42,334 nucleotides of DNA from a virus. A program made the translations under genes and the position numbers. Location: IMG/VR virus record IMGVR_UViG_3300045950_000008, positions 1 through 42,334 of that record; one strand, given 5' to 3'. Numbering within the stretch: the first letter of the stretch is position 1; each line of letters opens with the position of its first letter. The notes under the pieces are model-generated. The model was not told where the DNA came from and ran no database searches. It saw only the letters and a program-made list of their open reading frames with translations. Below, piece by piece: positions 6,914 to 16,758 of the stretch.

Positions 6914-8491
6914 ATGCCGCAAGAGAAAGAAAAGACTCAAACTCCAGTTTGGTATGATGTTACCCCTTCCCCCAAGACGGATTACCAAAAGATGTTGGAA
7001 GAGGGTAGAATCAACCCTCTTGTAGAGCGACAGGAAGAGCTTGTTCCTGAACCTACTCCTTCACTCGTCAAACCCCCACCGGTAGAACCTCCTCCTCTTG
7101 ATTGGGTAAGGAATAATCCTCTTTGGGGGCAAATCTATCAACATAAAGCTCAAGCTGCTCTAACGGCAATCCAGAGAGAATATGATCTAAAGGTCAGACA
7201 ACCCTTGGCCGAATCACAACAGCTTTTAGCCAAGGCACAGGAAGAGTATACAACCAAGAAGGCAGCAATGGAGGGGAGTCTTCGGTATTGGCCGGAGATA
7301 TCCACTTGGCCATTGTCTGAACCTCCTCTATTGTCTTCCCGACCACGGTTGGCAAGGGAGTTTACGGAAGCAAATGAAGCTCTCAATGCAGCGACTCAAG
7401 CACACGTCGCTCTAACCGGCTCTCTCAAGCCAATGATCCAACGGTATGAGGCGAATGTTCCCTTGTTGGAACAAGAGCTTCTCAAACCTCCCTCAGAGTG
7501 GTCTCCACAAGCTTTTGACTTTCTATCTAAAGCTGATCCTACGATCAAGAACCTACAAAGACGAGCCGAGATGTATGAGGGTGAAGTCTTCTCTCAATAC
7601 TTTGGACAATCCCCTGTACAGGAGCAGATGAGAGAGATTGGGGGGGAGAGTTATGCTACAGATGCTGTTGTTTCTGCTTTGGGGAGTATTGGAGTCTTTG
7701 GAGCAGGGGAAGAAGAACTACGACAACAGTTTATCTCGCAGGATGTAACACGGTTGATGAACCAAGCAAAGACTAATAAGCGTCCTGTTGTAGACCAACA
7801 GGATGTTCATGCGCTTGTCCGTGAGTATGCTGCTCAATTCGGCTTTACTCCCGAGGAAGCTGATAATCCTTTGAGTTTACCTGACCCGTTCCGGTCTGCT
7901 ATAACTACCACGGAAGCAGAGATGGTCCGGTTACTGGAAAGTGAAGCGGGAGAATCAGCAGTTACCCCATTGAATGTTCTTCTCGTTCTCTTGGGTGGCT
8001 TGGTTGGTCAAGCCCAACAGGTAGCCGATGTTATCATGGCCCCTATTGAGAGTCAACGACAACGATTTGCCCAGATGCGGCAGGAGTTGGCCGAGCTACG
8101 GGCAAACCAAGCTAGAGCAGCTACTCAAATGGCAGCTACCAAGGAAGAGCGACGAGAACAAAGGAAGCAGATGTTCCTCCGTATGGCTCTGGATATGAGG
8201 GAGACCAATGCACGGTTGGAGGAAGCTAGGGCAGCTAGGACTCAAGAAGCTGCTATCGCGGGGTTGAGGCTTGCTGCTGAGAAAGCAGCTGAACATAATC
8301 GTCTAGCTTCTGCTGCTGCCAGACAAGGGTACATGACCGCAAAGGAAGCAGCGAATATGGCTAGAGATACCAACCGTTTGATCCAGAAGACACTTGTAGA
8401 CATCGCACAGATTGGCTCCGAAGCCGATAAGAAAGCTCTAAAAGATTTCCTAGAAGGACTCAAGAGACAGGTTCCCGGTGGGGGTGAGTAA
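6914..8491 (+). CDS. Putative internal virion protein with coiled coils, 525 aa
   Basis: The N-terminus is Pro-rich (about 10-65). Long Ala/Glu/Gln helices dominate about 75-165 and 370-520, the latter with heptad-like spacing and many Arg/Glu pairs. A hydrophobic stretch near 350-370 (VTPLNVLLVLLGGLVGQAQQ) could be a single membrane segment. It overlaps the next gene by one base (TAATG). The protein is probably the middle-sized ejection protein of the particle; an enzyme function is not visible. Confidence 0.5.
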   Translation: MPQEKEKTQTPVWYDVTPSPKTDYQKMLEEGRINPLVERQEELVPEPTPSLVKPPPVEPPPLDWVRNNPLWGQIYQHKAQAALTAIQREYDLKVRQPLAESQQLLAKAQEEYTTKKAAMEGSLRYWPEISTWPLSEPPLLSSRPRLAREFTEANEALNAATQAHVALTGSLKPMIQRYEANVPLLEQELLKPPSEWSPQAFDFLSKADPTIKNLQRRAEMYEGEVFSQYFGQSPVQEQMREIGGESYATDAVVSALGSIGVFGAGEEELRQQFISQDVTRLMNQAKTNKRPVVDQQDVHALVREYAAQFGFTPEEADNPLSLPDPFRSAITTTEAEMVRLLESEAGESAVTPLNVLLVLLGGLVGQAQQVADVIMAPIESQRQRFAQMRQELAELRANQARAATQMAATKEERREQRKQMFLRMALDMRETNARLEEARAARTQEAAIAGLRLAAEKAAEHNRLASAAARQGYMTAKEAANMARDTNRLIQKTLVDIAQIGSEADKKALKDFLEGLKRQVPGGGE

Positions 8492-11400
8492 TGCCTAACC
8501 CCCCTATCTACACCGATCCGGTTTCCGGTGCTGACGATAACCGGAGAGCCGAAGGTTTCTTCCGGGCTGCCGTCAATAAAGCTAAAGCACCTAAGCAACA
8601 GAGCCCTTACCGTCCTGTTTTCCCCAAAGTAGAGACACCACCTCCCCAACAGGGGGAACCTGAACGGGGGTTTGTTGGAGATCTCATACATGATTTTTGG
8701 GAGAACTTGGTGATGGGTATGACCCGTACAGTGGTGGGTACTGCTGTATGGGGTGGGAGGATGATTATTAGTCCCCTTACTGATGATAATGCAGTAGACC
8801 TTCTCTCTAGTGCACAAGACACCCTATCACAGATCCCGGGTGCTTTTGCTGAACACTATACAAAGGTCTTTGAAGATCCCCTTGAATATGCCCGGCGTAA
8901 CCCCATCTCCTTTGCTCTTGATGTCAGCATTGTCAATGGGTTTGTAGCCAAAGGGTTGAGTAGTGCTTCTCGTGCAGCAGCACTAGCTGGCAATGCGGGG
9001 AAGGCGGCTAGACTGGCACAGTCGGCTAAGATTCTAGAGGGACTACCTTTCAACCTAATTACTAAACCTGCCAAGTACGGGGGCAGGATAGCTATGGATG
9101 CTCTCTGGTCCAAGGTTGAGAAATCCCCACCACTTAGATGGTTGGGTAAGGACATCCAGATTACAGACCCCATTACAGGGGCTGTAGTGGATGAGAAGTG
9201 GGTACCCTTTACAACCCACTTGAAAGAGAAGCTCAAAGTAGGTATGGGTCTAGCCCTCCGTGACCCAGCCACTAAGAACATGATCCGGTATATAGCCCAC
9301 GTAGGACATGAGTCCAAAGATCTGAAAGAGTTTCTAACTGATTTTACCGGGGGTAAGTTTACTCCTGTATGGGAGGGGTATGGAGGGGGACAGGTTAGAC
9401 GAAAGATGTTTGGACTCCGAGCACCTAAAGACCTTACCGAGTATATGCTGACCTTCTCCAAGGCAGAGGCAAAGGAAATGGCTGAAGTCTTGATTATGCA
9501 GACCAAGAAAGTGCAGGACATCAAGAGCCCCTATGTAAGGTCTCAACTTCCTGTTCTCCAACGTATTGCGGAGAAGAGGGAAGTACAAGGTCTCAAGAGT
9601 GGGTTCCTCAATCAAGTGAGTGTGGGTAGGGGAAAGACCATTACCGGATTACAGTACAACAAGACGATTCAGGATTGGTTCAAGACCAAGTATGGGTTGA
9701 ATGATGACCAACTCATAGACTTCCTTAGGCATTCTGATGACCTAGGGGAGTTCCGTTGGCAAACTCCACCTACTGTCCCCGGTGCTAAACCAACCCGTAA
9801 CTCCCTTCCCATCCAAAACATGATGAGTGAATTGGACCGGTATATGGCAGCCGAGGGGTATGCTCGTACTTACATGCCCGTCCGGTATATGCCACAAAGT
9901 AAACTGTGGAGATTCATTGACTCGATAGACGAGAACAAACAAGCTCTATTTGGTAGACCCGCCCCGGGATTTCGTAAGCGTAAGGGGGGAGGGATTGAAC
10001 CGGAAGATGTAAACTGGGATCTCCGCTCTCTTCTCCCCCAAGCATTGATTGACTTCAAACAGGAACAGATTCTTTCCCGAACCTTTACTGATTTTGCCCT
10101 TACTCCGGTGGCGGAGGGGGGGTTGGGCGGACAATTGTTCAAAGAAGGCTCGAAGATAAACAATCTCACGGATGTCATCTTCCCTGCCGGACCTATAGGA
10201 CTTCTCCAAGATGCACAATTCCAAACAGTTCAACTGATGCGAGCAGCTATGGAGGAGGCAATCCGAGCGGGTAATCGGTCCCTTACATCTACTCTGTCGC
10301 AGGGAATTCAAACTGCTTCCTATCAAGCTCTCTCTCATCCCCAGATCTCCCAGCTGTATTGGCAGTTCCGTCAGGGAGCGGGAGGACTGCTCCGACAGGA
10401 TGAACTATTGGTCTTACCCAAGGCCGCTACCTACGAGTTTATGCGTACTCTTATCCCTGACTGGGGGCCTATCTGGAGGGGGTTCAACTCAATCAACGCA
10501 ATCATGAAGCCTTTGTGGTTAGGTCTTAGTCCTATGTACGCAGCCTCCAACTACATCGGTGGGGCGGCTATGTACTTCTTGGGAGGTGGTAAACCACAAG
10601 ATATCTTTATTGGGAGACAATTACTAACCAAGGGAGCCTTACCGGGACATATCAATGGAATGTATGCTTCCCACCTTGGTTTACTTGGTTATTCAAACTG
10701 GGTGGAGAAATGGCTTCCCCCAGTAGCTAAGTACCTCAAACTCTCCAACGTAGCTGATGTTCTATACCGAAATGGATTAGGGTCCACCTATGGTCGGTCT
10801 CTAGTGAAACGAATCAATACGATGGGTCTCAACTTTAGCCAGACTCTCAAAGACTTGTTCTCTAAAGACAAGTATGTAGATGCCAATGAGTACATGCGGT
10901 TCTTGGATGAACGGTGGGCTGCTGGCCGTAAGGCTGAAGTACAAGCCAGCCATCTAAAACAAGAAAGAGAATTGTGGCAAGACTCTTTGGACCGGGCATT
11001 GGGGAGACAGGGCTCGCTGGTCATGCGGAAACTCAATGTTGAGTCCAAACTCAATAGCCAAGTCAATTCCCTTCTCTCTACGAATATTTCCCTTACTCAT
11101 GCCCGGGATGCTGTCAAAGTATCAGATAAGGTATGGCGTCAAGTACAGATGTCTCCATTCCTCAATAAGAATGGGTGGGTTCTAAGACCGGGAGAGGCTA
11201 AGAGGTTGGAAGAGATCAGGGCGGATAAGTGGGTTGTTGAGAAGGGTAGGAGGGCTTCCAAACGTATGGAAGCTCTTAGTAAGGATATCGAGTCGGCTAA
11301 GGCTGCTGGTCCTAATGAGTATGTCCGTGATCCCATCATTGCCGAGTCCGCCGGTAAACTGGAAGATTGGCGACTGGGGGAGATTGAAACTAGGAAAGAC

Positions 11401-12969
11401 CTACTCCGTGAGTATGAAGCAGCGTTAGAACAACCTGATATTCCCGCTAATATACGTAAAGCTGTCAGAGCTAGGATTAGTAGGTTAGAACAACGGATTC
11501 ACAACGCTGAGGTCACTTACAATAAACTGATCCGGCAACACAATAAACTGGTTGAGACTTCCCCTAAAATTCTAGCCAAAGACTTTCTGAACTCTCCTGT
11601 AGTACAGAGACAGATCAATGTACTTGATTCCATCATTCAAACTGGGGATGCTGCTAAGGCCGCTTTGAAACAGAATCAGAGTCTGGATATGCACATGATG
11701 AAGCGGATCAAAAAGGGGAACGCTACTCCCACTGCCAAGATGGCAGTTATCGACGAGTTCCGGGGGGAGTGGGAAATTAGGACTAAACAACTCCAAGCTA
11801 CTAAAGACCAGTTAGATGGTCTCAAGAAGGATTATGAGAAGACGCTCAAATACTACAACTTCCTACAAGCGGGGGGAAAGAAGATTACCATCAAGGATGC
11901 TGTGGGTCGGGAGATTGAGGCTACTCCCCCCGATGTAGTCAAGCTTGCTACACAAGCAATACAGAAGTATGACCAAGAGATCTTGGCTGCTGAACAAGCA
12001 TCCACCACTGCCAAGTCCATCCCCGGTCCTGACTATCCCAAGATATCCAAGATGTTCAAAGAAGAGTATGAGAGGGCTGCTGAGTTCATCTTTGATTACA
12101 GTCAACACAGTCACTTTGAACGTAAATATGCCCAGATGATCTTCCCCTTTTGGGCATTCACCAGCCGGATGACTAAGTTTATGTTCCGTCTGGCTTTCTC
12201 CCCGGAGATGCCGGTTGGAGTTAGGGCTAGGGCCAAGATGTTGGCGGGTATGTCCACTTGGGCTATGGATGCCAAAGAGAACATGGAAGACCTCCCGTAC
12301 GATATGAGGGATTACTTCCCTATCGGTGTTGGAAACGGGTCTTTCATCTTTATGTCCGTCAAGGGGCTATCCCCCTTTGCTTCTAATTACATAGGGAAGC
12401 CGGGTAGCTGGGAGCAAGCTGTAGCTTCCCGCTTCCACCCGCTTATTGAACTTACTCTAGAGGCTACCAGTGGTCGATCTGTCTACCGGGGGAAGCTGAT
12501 TGACAGCCCATATACCTTCCCCGGGTTCAATGGGCGGGTTTATGAGTACGATAACATCAGCGGGAAGATCCGTGAGCAGCCCCTCCTCTCTATAAATAAC
12601 CTGCCTACAGCCGTGGAAGGTTTCCTCCGTAATCTTGCTCCTATTGATGTCAGTTTGAGTGCCCTTGAGGGGTCCATGAGTTGGGTGAATGGACAACCCC
12701 CACGCGGCCTGCCGGTAGACCCAGATGGGAAACCCGTCATGCCTACCTATATGTGGGGTCTATTCAAAGCCATGGGTGTACACACTTACGGTCAGGGACA
12801 ACTTGACCGGATCAAGTGGGCAAAGCAACAACAGCTCAAAGCCTATGAGAGGGCTATCCAACGTAAGATTGCTGTTCTCCGTAAGGTGGAACCGTGGAAT
12901 ACAGATGAGATCGATTTCTGGTCTAACGCTCTAACGGACTTTATGAGCGGGGAGATCGAGGGAGACTAA
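8491..12969 (+). CDS. Large internal virion protein, 1492 aa
   Basis: The largest gene of the genome. An N-terminal hydrophobic region (about 70-95, LVMGMTRTVVGTAVWGG) is followed by a globular part. A second hydrophobic region is near 675-710 (WLGLSPMYAASNYIGGAAMY). A long charged helical section (about 780-1190) has many coiled-coil-like runs, and a conserved-looking C-terminal region (about 1210-1400) carries aromatic motifs such as FPFWAFTSRMTKFMF. Size, helix content and position match the giant ejection proteins of podoviruses that help build a channel through the envelope. I see no transglycosylase or peptidase catalytic motif, so a role in wall penetration is inference only. The ORF is intact over 4.5 kb. 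Confidence 0.6.
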   Translation: MPNPPIYTDPVSGADDNRRAEGFFRAAVNKAKAPKQQSPYRPVFPKVETPPPQQGEPERGFVGDLIHDFWENLVMGMTRTVVGTAVWGGRMIISPLTDDNAVDLLSSAQDTLSQIPGAFAEHYTKVFEDPLEYARRNPISFALDVSIVNGFVAKGLSSASRAAALAGNAGKAARLAQSAKILEGLPFNLITKPAKYGGRIAMDALWSKVEKSPPLRWLGKDIQITDPITGAVVDEKWVPFTTHLKEKLKVGMGLALRDPATKNMIRYIAHVGHESKDLKEFLTDFTGGKFTPVWEGYGGGQVRRKMFGLRAPKDLTEYMLTFSKAEAKEMAEVLIMQTKKVQDIKSPYVRSQLPVLQRIAEKREVQGLKSGFLNQVSVGRGKTITGLQYNKTIQDWFKTKYGLNDDQLIDFLRHSDDLGEFRWQTPPTVPGAKPTRNSLPIQNMMSELDRYMAAEGYARTYMPVRYMPQSKLWRFIDSIDENKQALFGRPAPGFRKRKGGGIEPEDVNWDLRSLLPQALIDFKQEQILSRTFTDFALTPVAEGGLGGQLFKEGSKINNLTDVIFPAGPIGLLQDAQFQTVQLMRAAMEEAIRAGNRSLTSTLSQGIQTASYQALSHPQISQLYWQFRQGAGGLLRQDELLVLPKAATYEFMRTLIPDWGPIWRGFNSINAIMKPLWLGLSPMYAASNYIGGAAMYFLGGGKPQDIFIGRQLLTKGALPGHINGMYASHLGLLGYSNWVEKWLPPVAKYLKLSNVADVLYRNGLGSTYGRSLVKRINTMGLNFSQTLKDLFSKDKYVDANEYMRFLDERWAAGRKAEVQASHLKQERELWQDSLDRALGRQGSLVMRKLNVESKLNSQVNSLLSTNISLTHARDAVKVSDKVWRQVQMSPFLNKNGWVLRPGEAKRLEEIRADKWVVEKGRRASKRMEALSKDIESAKAAGPNEYVRDPIIAESAGKLEDWRLGEIETRKDLLREYEAALEQPDIPANIRKAVRARISRLEQRIHNAEVTYNKLIRQHNKLVETSPKILAKDFLNSPVVQRQINVLDSIIQTGDAAKAALKQNQSLDMHMMKRIKKGNATPTAKMAVIDEFRGEWEIRTKQLQATKDQLDGLKKDYEKTLKYYNFLQAGGKKITIKDAVGREIEATPPDVVKLATQAIQKYDQEILAAEQASTTAKSIPGPDYPKISKMFKEEYERAAEFIFDYSQHSHFERKYAQMIFPFWAFTSRMTKFMFRLAFSPEMPVGVRARAKMLAGMSTWAMDAKENMEDLPYDMRDYFPIGVGNGSFIFMSVKGLSPFASNYIGKPGSWEQAVASRFHPLIELTLEATSGRSVYRGKLIDSPYTFPGFNGRVYEYDNISGKIREQPLLSINNLPTAVEGFLRNLAPIDVSLSALEGSMSWVNGQPPRGLPVDPDGKPVMPTYMWGLFKAMGVHTYGQGQLDRIKWAKQQQLKAYERAIQRKIAVLRKVEPWNTDEIDFWSNALTDFMSGEIEGD

Positions 12970-15659
12970 TGGTAGTCATTCCCTTCAAGTTCTCCGGGGG
13001 TATCGGTGGGATTGCCTTACCCTTCCCCTCCAAGATGCCGGGGAGCAATGTACCTCCTTCCAATCCACCTCCCGGTCAGGGACCACAACCACCACCTCTT
13101 CCCCCTCCCGGAGGGAAACGAGGACCATGTTGCGAGTGTTGTGATAAGAGACAGCCTTTTGGGGCTCATCCTTGGCCTATTCGATGGCCGGGCCATCCGT
13201 GGAGATACGGGAAGGAGTATCTCTCGGTCAATCAATTCCACCATGCCAAGTGGGAGTTGGAGTTCATCGGTTCTACTGAGTATGTAGTCTTTGGTTCTAT
13301 TGGTCCCTATCCTATGCTCTTCACTACCGATGGTAGTGGGAGGATGGAGATTGATGCTTCAGGAAGAGTAGCCGTCAATCAGGCGGTTGATGCTTCTGCC
13401 ATCTTTGCTGTCCAATCAACCACAGGAGGATTCCAACTACCCCGATTGACGACAGCCCAAAGGGATGCTATTGCTTCCCCCTCAGCTTATCTGTTGCTTT
13501 GGAATGTGAGCTTGGGGGTATTACAGTATTGGTCTGGATCGGCATGGGTAAATCTCAGTGCTGCTTTTGGATACTCTACCGTAGGTACTCTTGGAGGAAC
13601 TACCAACTATATCCCCAAGTGGACAAGCTCCACTACTCTGGGTGATTCTGTAGTCCGGGATGATGGGGGCTTTATTGGGATCAATGTTGGAGCAGCAGCT
13701 TCCGCCCGGTTGGATATTCTTGACAATGGGGGGTTTGTTCAACTCAGAATTCGTAGGACATCTGCCACCGCCGGTAGCTTTGCTCTATTCACACCTGATG
13801 GGAACTTGTACCTCTATGATGATCTGGCAGCCGCCTACCGTCTAATCCTCGACCCAACAGGACACTTTTATCCCGGGGCTGATAATGGGCAGGATTGGGG
13901 AGTTTCCTCCTTCCGTTGGAGAGATGGTTGGTTCGCTGGCTTCTTCATGCTCAATACCACTTCTACGACCCATAGGTTCAATGTTTCCGCCACTCTCGCT
14001 AACTTGAATGCTGTTCAGATCATGGGCAACGTCCTAATGAAGGAAGTTGCCTCTCAAACCGGTGGGGTCAACTTCAGCATGTTCCGATCAGCTAGTGCTA
14101 CTTCACCTAACGTATTCTGTGAATCTATCTGGAGCGCAAAGAGCAAAGCAGATGTTGATCTGGGAAACACACAACAATTCCATATCCGAGTGGATGATGA
14201 TGCAGATGAGGTAGCTTTCCGTCAATCTACCGCAGGAACAGGGGCGGCCATGTCCATGCGGTTTTCTATCTTAGGGACCAACCTTTACCAACTGTTCCTA
14301 TCAGCAGACGGGAATGGGATTGGAATGCAGACCAATACCCCTAATGTTAGTTCTCTCTTGGATATGGTCAGTACCACCCGGGGACTGCTCATCCCCCGGA
14401 TGACTACTACCCAAAGGGATGCAATTAGTAGTCCTGCTACCGGACTGTTGATCTTCAACACTACAACGGGAGCTTTCAACTATTACACAGGAGCAGCTTG
14501 GGTTGCTATCGGAACGGGTGGTGGTGCTGTTGGTGGGTCTGGTACTACCAACCGGGTAGCCAAGTGGACGGCAGCTACTACATTGGGGGATGCTCTTCTC
14601 TCGGATGATGGAACCAACGTTACTCTTGTCTCCGGTCAACTGCTCCTCCCTCTTGGGTCTGCTTCTGCTCCAAGCTACTCTCTTACAGGCGATCTCAATA
14701 CAGGGATGTGGTCCCCCGCTGCCGATACTCTGGCCTTCTCGACTGCTGGAACGGAGAGGATTAGGGTTACCTCGGCCGGAGATGTTGGTATTCGCCGGAC
14801 TCCTACCGCCGGTGTTCAGCTTCATGTCGGCGGCACTACTCCGGTTACGATCCGTGCGGAGATCGACGGCGGCGGCGTCGCAACGGAAATGTATTCCGAA
14901 ACTGCCACGGGAGGGCACATCGGAACCCGCACGAGCCATACGCTTTTCATCCGCACGGGCAACATCGAAGCTGGCCGGATTGACACGTCGCAGCGGTGGG
15001 GGTTGGGAACGACGAGCCCGAGCGGGAAATTGCACGTTGTCGGTGCTTCTGCTCCGACCGTCATTCTTGGTCCGTTCGGAGCATCAGCAGGGAATACAGG
15101 GGAGCTTCAATTTCTTGAGTTAGCTGCCAACGGGACTAACTATGTAGGGTTCAAGGCCCCCGATTCGATTGCGTCCAATCGAATCTGGACCCTCCCCTCG
15201 GCTGACGGTACCAGTGGACAGGTGCTCCAGACGAATGGATCAGGGGTTCTCTCCTTTGCTACCGTCTCAGGAGGAACCGAATCCTTTGTTTTTGCATGGG
15301 CAGGACAGATTTTCGGGCAGGACGTGGGGACTGTTACCCGGTACTACTCAAACGCTTATTCGGAGCAGGGGCACACTGCTCAACTTCGGTATGAAATCGC
15401 CCGAGTGGCCCGTACCGTAAGACAGCTTCGGGTTCGTGTAATCACGAATACCATGGGAAGCTCCACCACAGCAACTGTGATGGAGAACACGACCGCTACC
15501 GCAATCTCCGTGTCGATTGGCGCGGCCACGACGGGCCTGTTTACAGACTCGGATTCCGAGCCGTATGCGGCCGGGAATACAATTGATCTTCGGTTACAAA
15601 ATACCTCTGGTGGGCTGGGTGAATTCCTCACGATGTCTGCTACTGTGGAGGTGGTCTAA
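12969..15659 (+). CDS. Modular tail fibre protein, 896 aa
   Basis: A receptor-binding fibre candidate. The first 55 residues are Pro/Gly-rich with a CCECCDK cysteine cluster near 50-55. Two copies of a two-part module follow. Part one has the form LPRLTTAQRDAI...YWSGSAWV (about 155-190) and IPRMTTTQRDAI...YYTGAAWV (about 470-510). Part two has the form TNYIPKWTSSTTLGDS (about 210-225) and TNRVAKWTAATTLGDA (about 525-540). These repeats are common in fibres of several phages. The segment 14765-15065 has visibly higher GC and different codon choice than its flanks, pointing to a swapped domain. The C-terminus is a beta-rich tip; no endosialidase-type chaperone is seen. Confidence 0.75.
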   Translation: MVVIPFKFSGGIGGIALPFPSKMPGSNVPPSNPPPGQGPQPPPLPPPGGKRGPCCECCDKRQPFGAHPWPIRWPGHPWRYGKEYLSVNQFHHAKWELEFIGSTEYVVFGSIGPYPMLFTTDGSGRMEIDASGRVAVNQAVDASAIFAVQSTTGGFQLPRLTTAQRDAIASPSAYLLLWNVSLGVLQYWSGSAWVNLSAAFGYSTVGTLGGTTNYIPKWTSSTTLGDSVVRDDGGFIGINVGAAASARLDILDNGGFVQLRIRRTSATAGSFALFTPDGNLYLYDDLAAAYRLILDPTGHFYPGADNGQDWGVSSFRWRDGWFAGFFMLNTTSTTHRFNVSATLANLNAVQIMGNVLMKEVASQTGGVNFSMFRSASATSPNVFCESIWSAKSKADVDLGNTQQFHIRVDDDADEVAFRQSTAGTGAAMSMRFSILGTNLYQLFLSADGNGIGMQTNTPNVSSLLDMVSTTRGLLIPRMTTTQRDAISSPATGLLIFNTTTGAFNYYTGAAWVAIGTGGGAVGGSGTTNRVAKWTAATTLGDALLSDDGTNVTLVSGQLLLPLGSASAPSYSLTGDLNTGMWSPAADTLAFSTAGTERIRVTSAGDVGIRRTPTAGVQLHVGGTTPVTIRAEIDGGGVATEMYSETATGGHIGTRTSHTLFIRTGNIEAGRIDTSQRWGLGTTSPSGKLHVVGASAPTVILGPFGASAGNTGELQFLELAANGTNYVGFKAPDSIASNRIWTLPSADGTSGQVLQTNGSGVLSFATVSGGTESFVFAWAGQIFGQDVGTVTRYYSNAYSEQGHTAQLRYEIARVARTVRQLRVRVITNTMGSSTTATVMENTTATAISVSIGAATTGLFTDSDSEPYAAGNTIDLRLQNTSGGLGEFLTMSATVEVV

Positions 15660-15943
15660 TGCCATTATCCGTTGTTTACTGTGGTGTCGAAGGGTGCGGG
15701 CATGTGGCAGCAGTCAGTAACTCCTTGACTTTTGGGGCTCCTCTCGTTGAACATTTGGTGGGAGGTGTACGGGTTGGGGTATTGGGTGACCCTGATAATC
15801 CACGGAGAATTGAAGGCGGAACGTTGCATAGCGGGGTTGGGAAGGTATTACGGTTACCGGACATTGATACCCCTCACAGTGAAGTAAATACCGCAGATTA
15901 CCCCAAGGAGAACTATTTGGGTGACCTAGTAGATGCAATTTAG
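15659..15943 (+). CDS. Hypothetical late protein, 94 aa
   Basis: It starts at a TAATG overlap with the fibre stop. The small, mostly beta protein has a Cys pair (residues 8 and 13) and Gly/Val-rich strands. I do not recognise it. Coupling to the fibre gene suggests a fibre-associated or fibre-assembly role, but nothing in the sequence proves it. Confidence 0.55.
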   Translation: MPLSVVYCGVEGCGHVAAVSNSLTFGAPLVEHLVGGVRVGVLGDPDNPRRIEGGTLHSGVGKVLRLPDIDTPHSEVNTADYPKENYLGDLVDAI

Positions 15944-15945
15944 GG

Positions 15946-15954
15946 TGGTATAAT
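15946..15954 (+). promoter_or_regulatory. Extended -10 promoter (second GTGGTATAAT)
   Basis: TGGTATAAT lies just after the stop at 15941-15943 and 23 bp before the ATG at 15977. The ten-base string GTGGTATAAT is identical to that ahead of the scaffold gene (1144-1153). It would serve the accessory tail and lysis-region genes that follow. Confidence 0.55.
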
Positions 15955-15976
15955 AGCCTTGGATTTCGGAGAAATC

Positions 15977-16159
15977 ATGAATTTTACCGAAGCGGAGTTG
16001 AAGTTCCTCCTCAATGCGTTGAATGCGGATGAGGTACTTATGGATGGGGTAGTGAATAAACTGGGGATTCCAGTTCACCCAGCCCATAAAGCTCAAAGAT
16101 ATTCCCTCATGTCCCGGTTGGATGAGGAACTAGCTAAATTGGGAAAGAAGGAGTCATAA
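15977..16159 (+). CDS. Small helical protein, 60 aa
   Basis: I chose ATG 15977, preceded by GGAG at a good distance, over the TTG at 15959, which would begin almost at the promoter. The product is a charged helix with a HPAHKAQRYSLM segment. Function unknown. Confidence 0.6.
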   Translation: MNFTEAELKFLLNALNADEVLMDGVVNKLGIPVHPAHKAQRYSLMSRLDEELAKLGKKES

Positions 16160-16160
16160 C

Positions 16161-16751
16161 ATGGGATATGGAGCGCATCTAGCCCCCGTCGGTGGTAAAG
16201 GGGCTGTTCACACAGAAGCTAAGGGACGATACATTGTCTCCCGGTTGGGGAGTATGTACATCGCTACAGAGCAAACTCCCACAGATACGATTACGGGGGG
16301 GACCAGTTTCGTAGCTACGGCTCCCATGCTCTTCCTCCGCAATCCCTCCAGTTCAGCGAAGAGGCTGGTCCTCTCCCGTCTTACCTTGGTTCAGACCGGG
16401 ACGGTGGCTGGTGGGGCGGTTCATGTTGCCCTCGTTCTAGATACGACCGATAGGTTCGCCAGCGGTGGTACTGCTGTTACACCTGTGAACCCAAATGGTC
16501 ATTCTTCCATTGCTTCGGCAGCTACCATGTATGACAATGGTTCTGCAATTACTGTTTCAGCGGCAGGGGCTGGTACCCGGTTGGTCCTCAATGATGTAGT
16601 TGATGCTGATCTCAATACGGTTAGCTCTTATGATCTGGAGGATGCTATTATCACTCCCGTCCCCGGTAGTTTCCTTGTCTATGCTTGGGCGGCTACCACT
16701 GGTCCCACCTTCAAGTGGGCTCTGGAATGGTATGAGGAATCTGTCTCGTAG
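16161..16751 (+). CDS. Putative accessory virion protein, 196 aa
   Basis: It starts one base after the previous stop region, with AAGGAG upstream. The protein is beta-rich, Ala/Thr/Val/Gly-heavy, with strand patterns such as KRLVLSRLTLVQTGTV and GSFLVYAWAATTGPTFKWAL. This composition is usual for phage structural beta-sandwich proteins, possibly a head fibre or fibre-tip accessory. No family is recognised. Confidence 0.55.
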   Translation: MGYGAHLAPVGGKGAVHTEAKGRYIVSRLGSMYIATEQTPTDTITGGTSFVATAPMLFLRNPSSSAKRLVLSRLTLVQTGTVAGGAVHVALVLDTTDRFASGGTAVTPVNPNGHSSIASAATMYDNGSAITVSAAGAGTRLVLNDVVDADLNTVSSYDLEDAIITPVPGSFLVYAWAATTGPTFKWALEWYEESVS

Positions 16752-16758
16752 GTGAATT

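Noticed and set aside
14301-15035. Minus-strand open frame (244 codons) opposite the tail fibre
   Set aside because: Shadow of the fibre gene; Arg/Ser/Pro-rich, no motif, no start signal.
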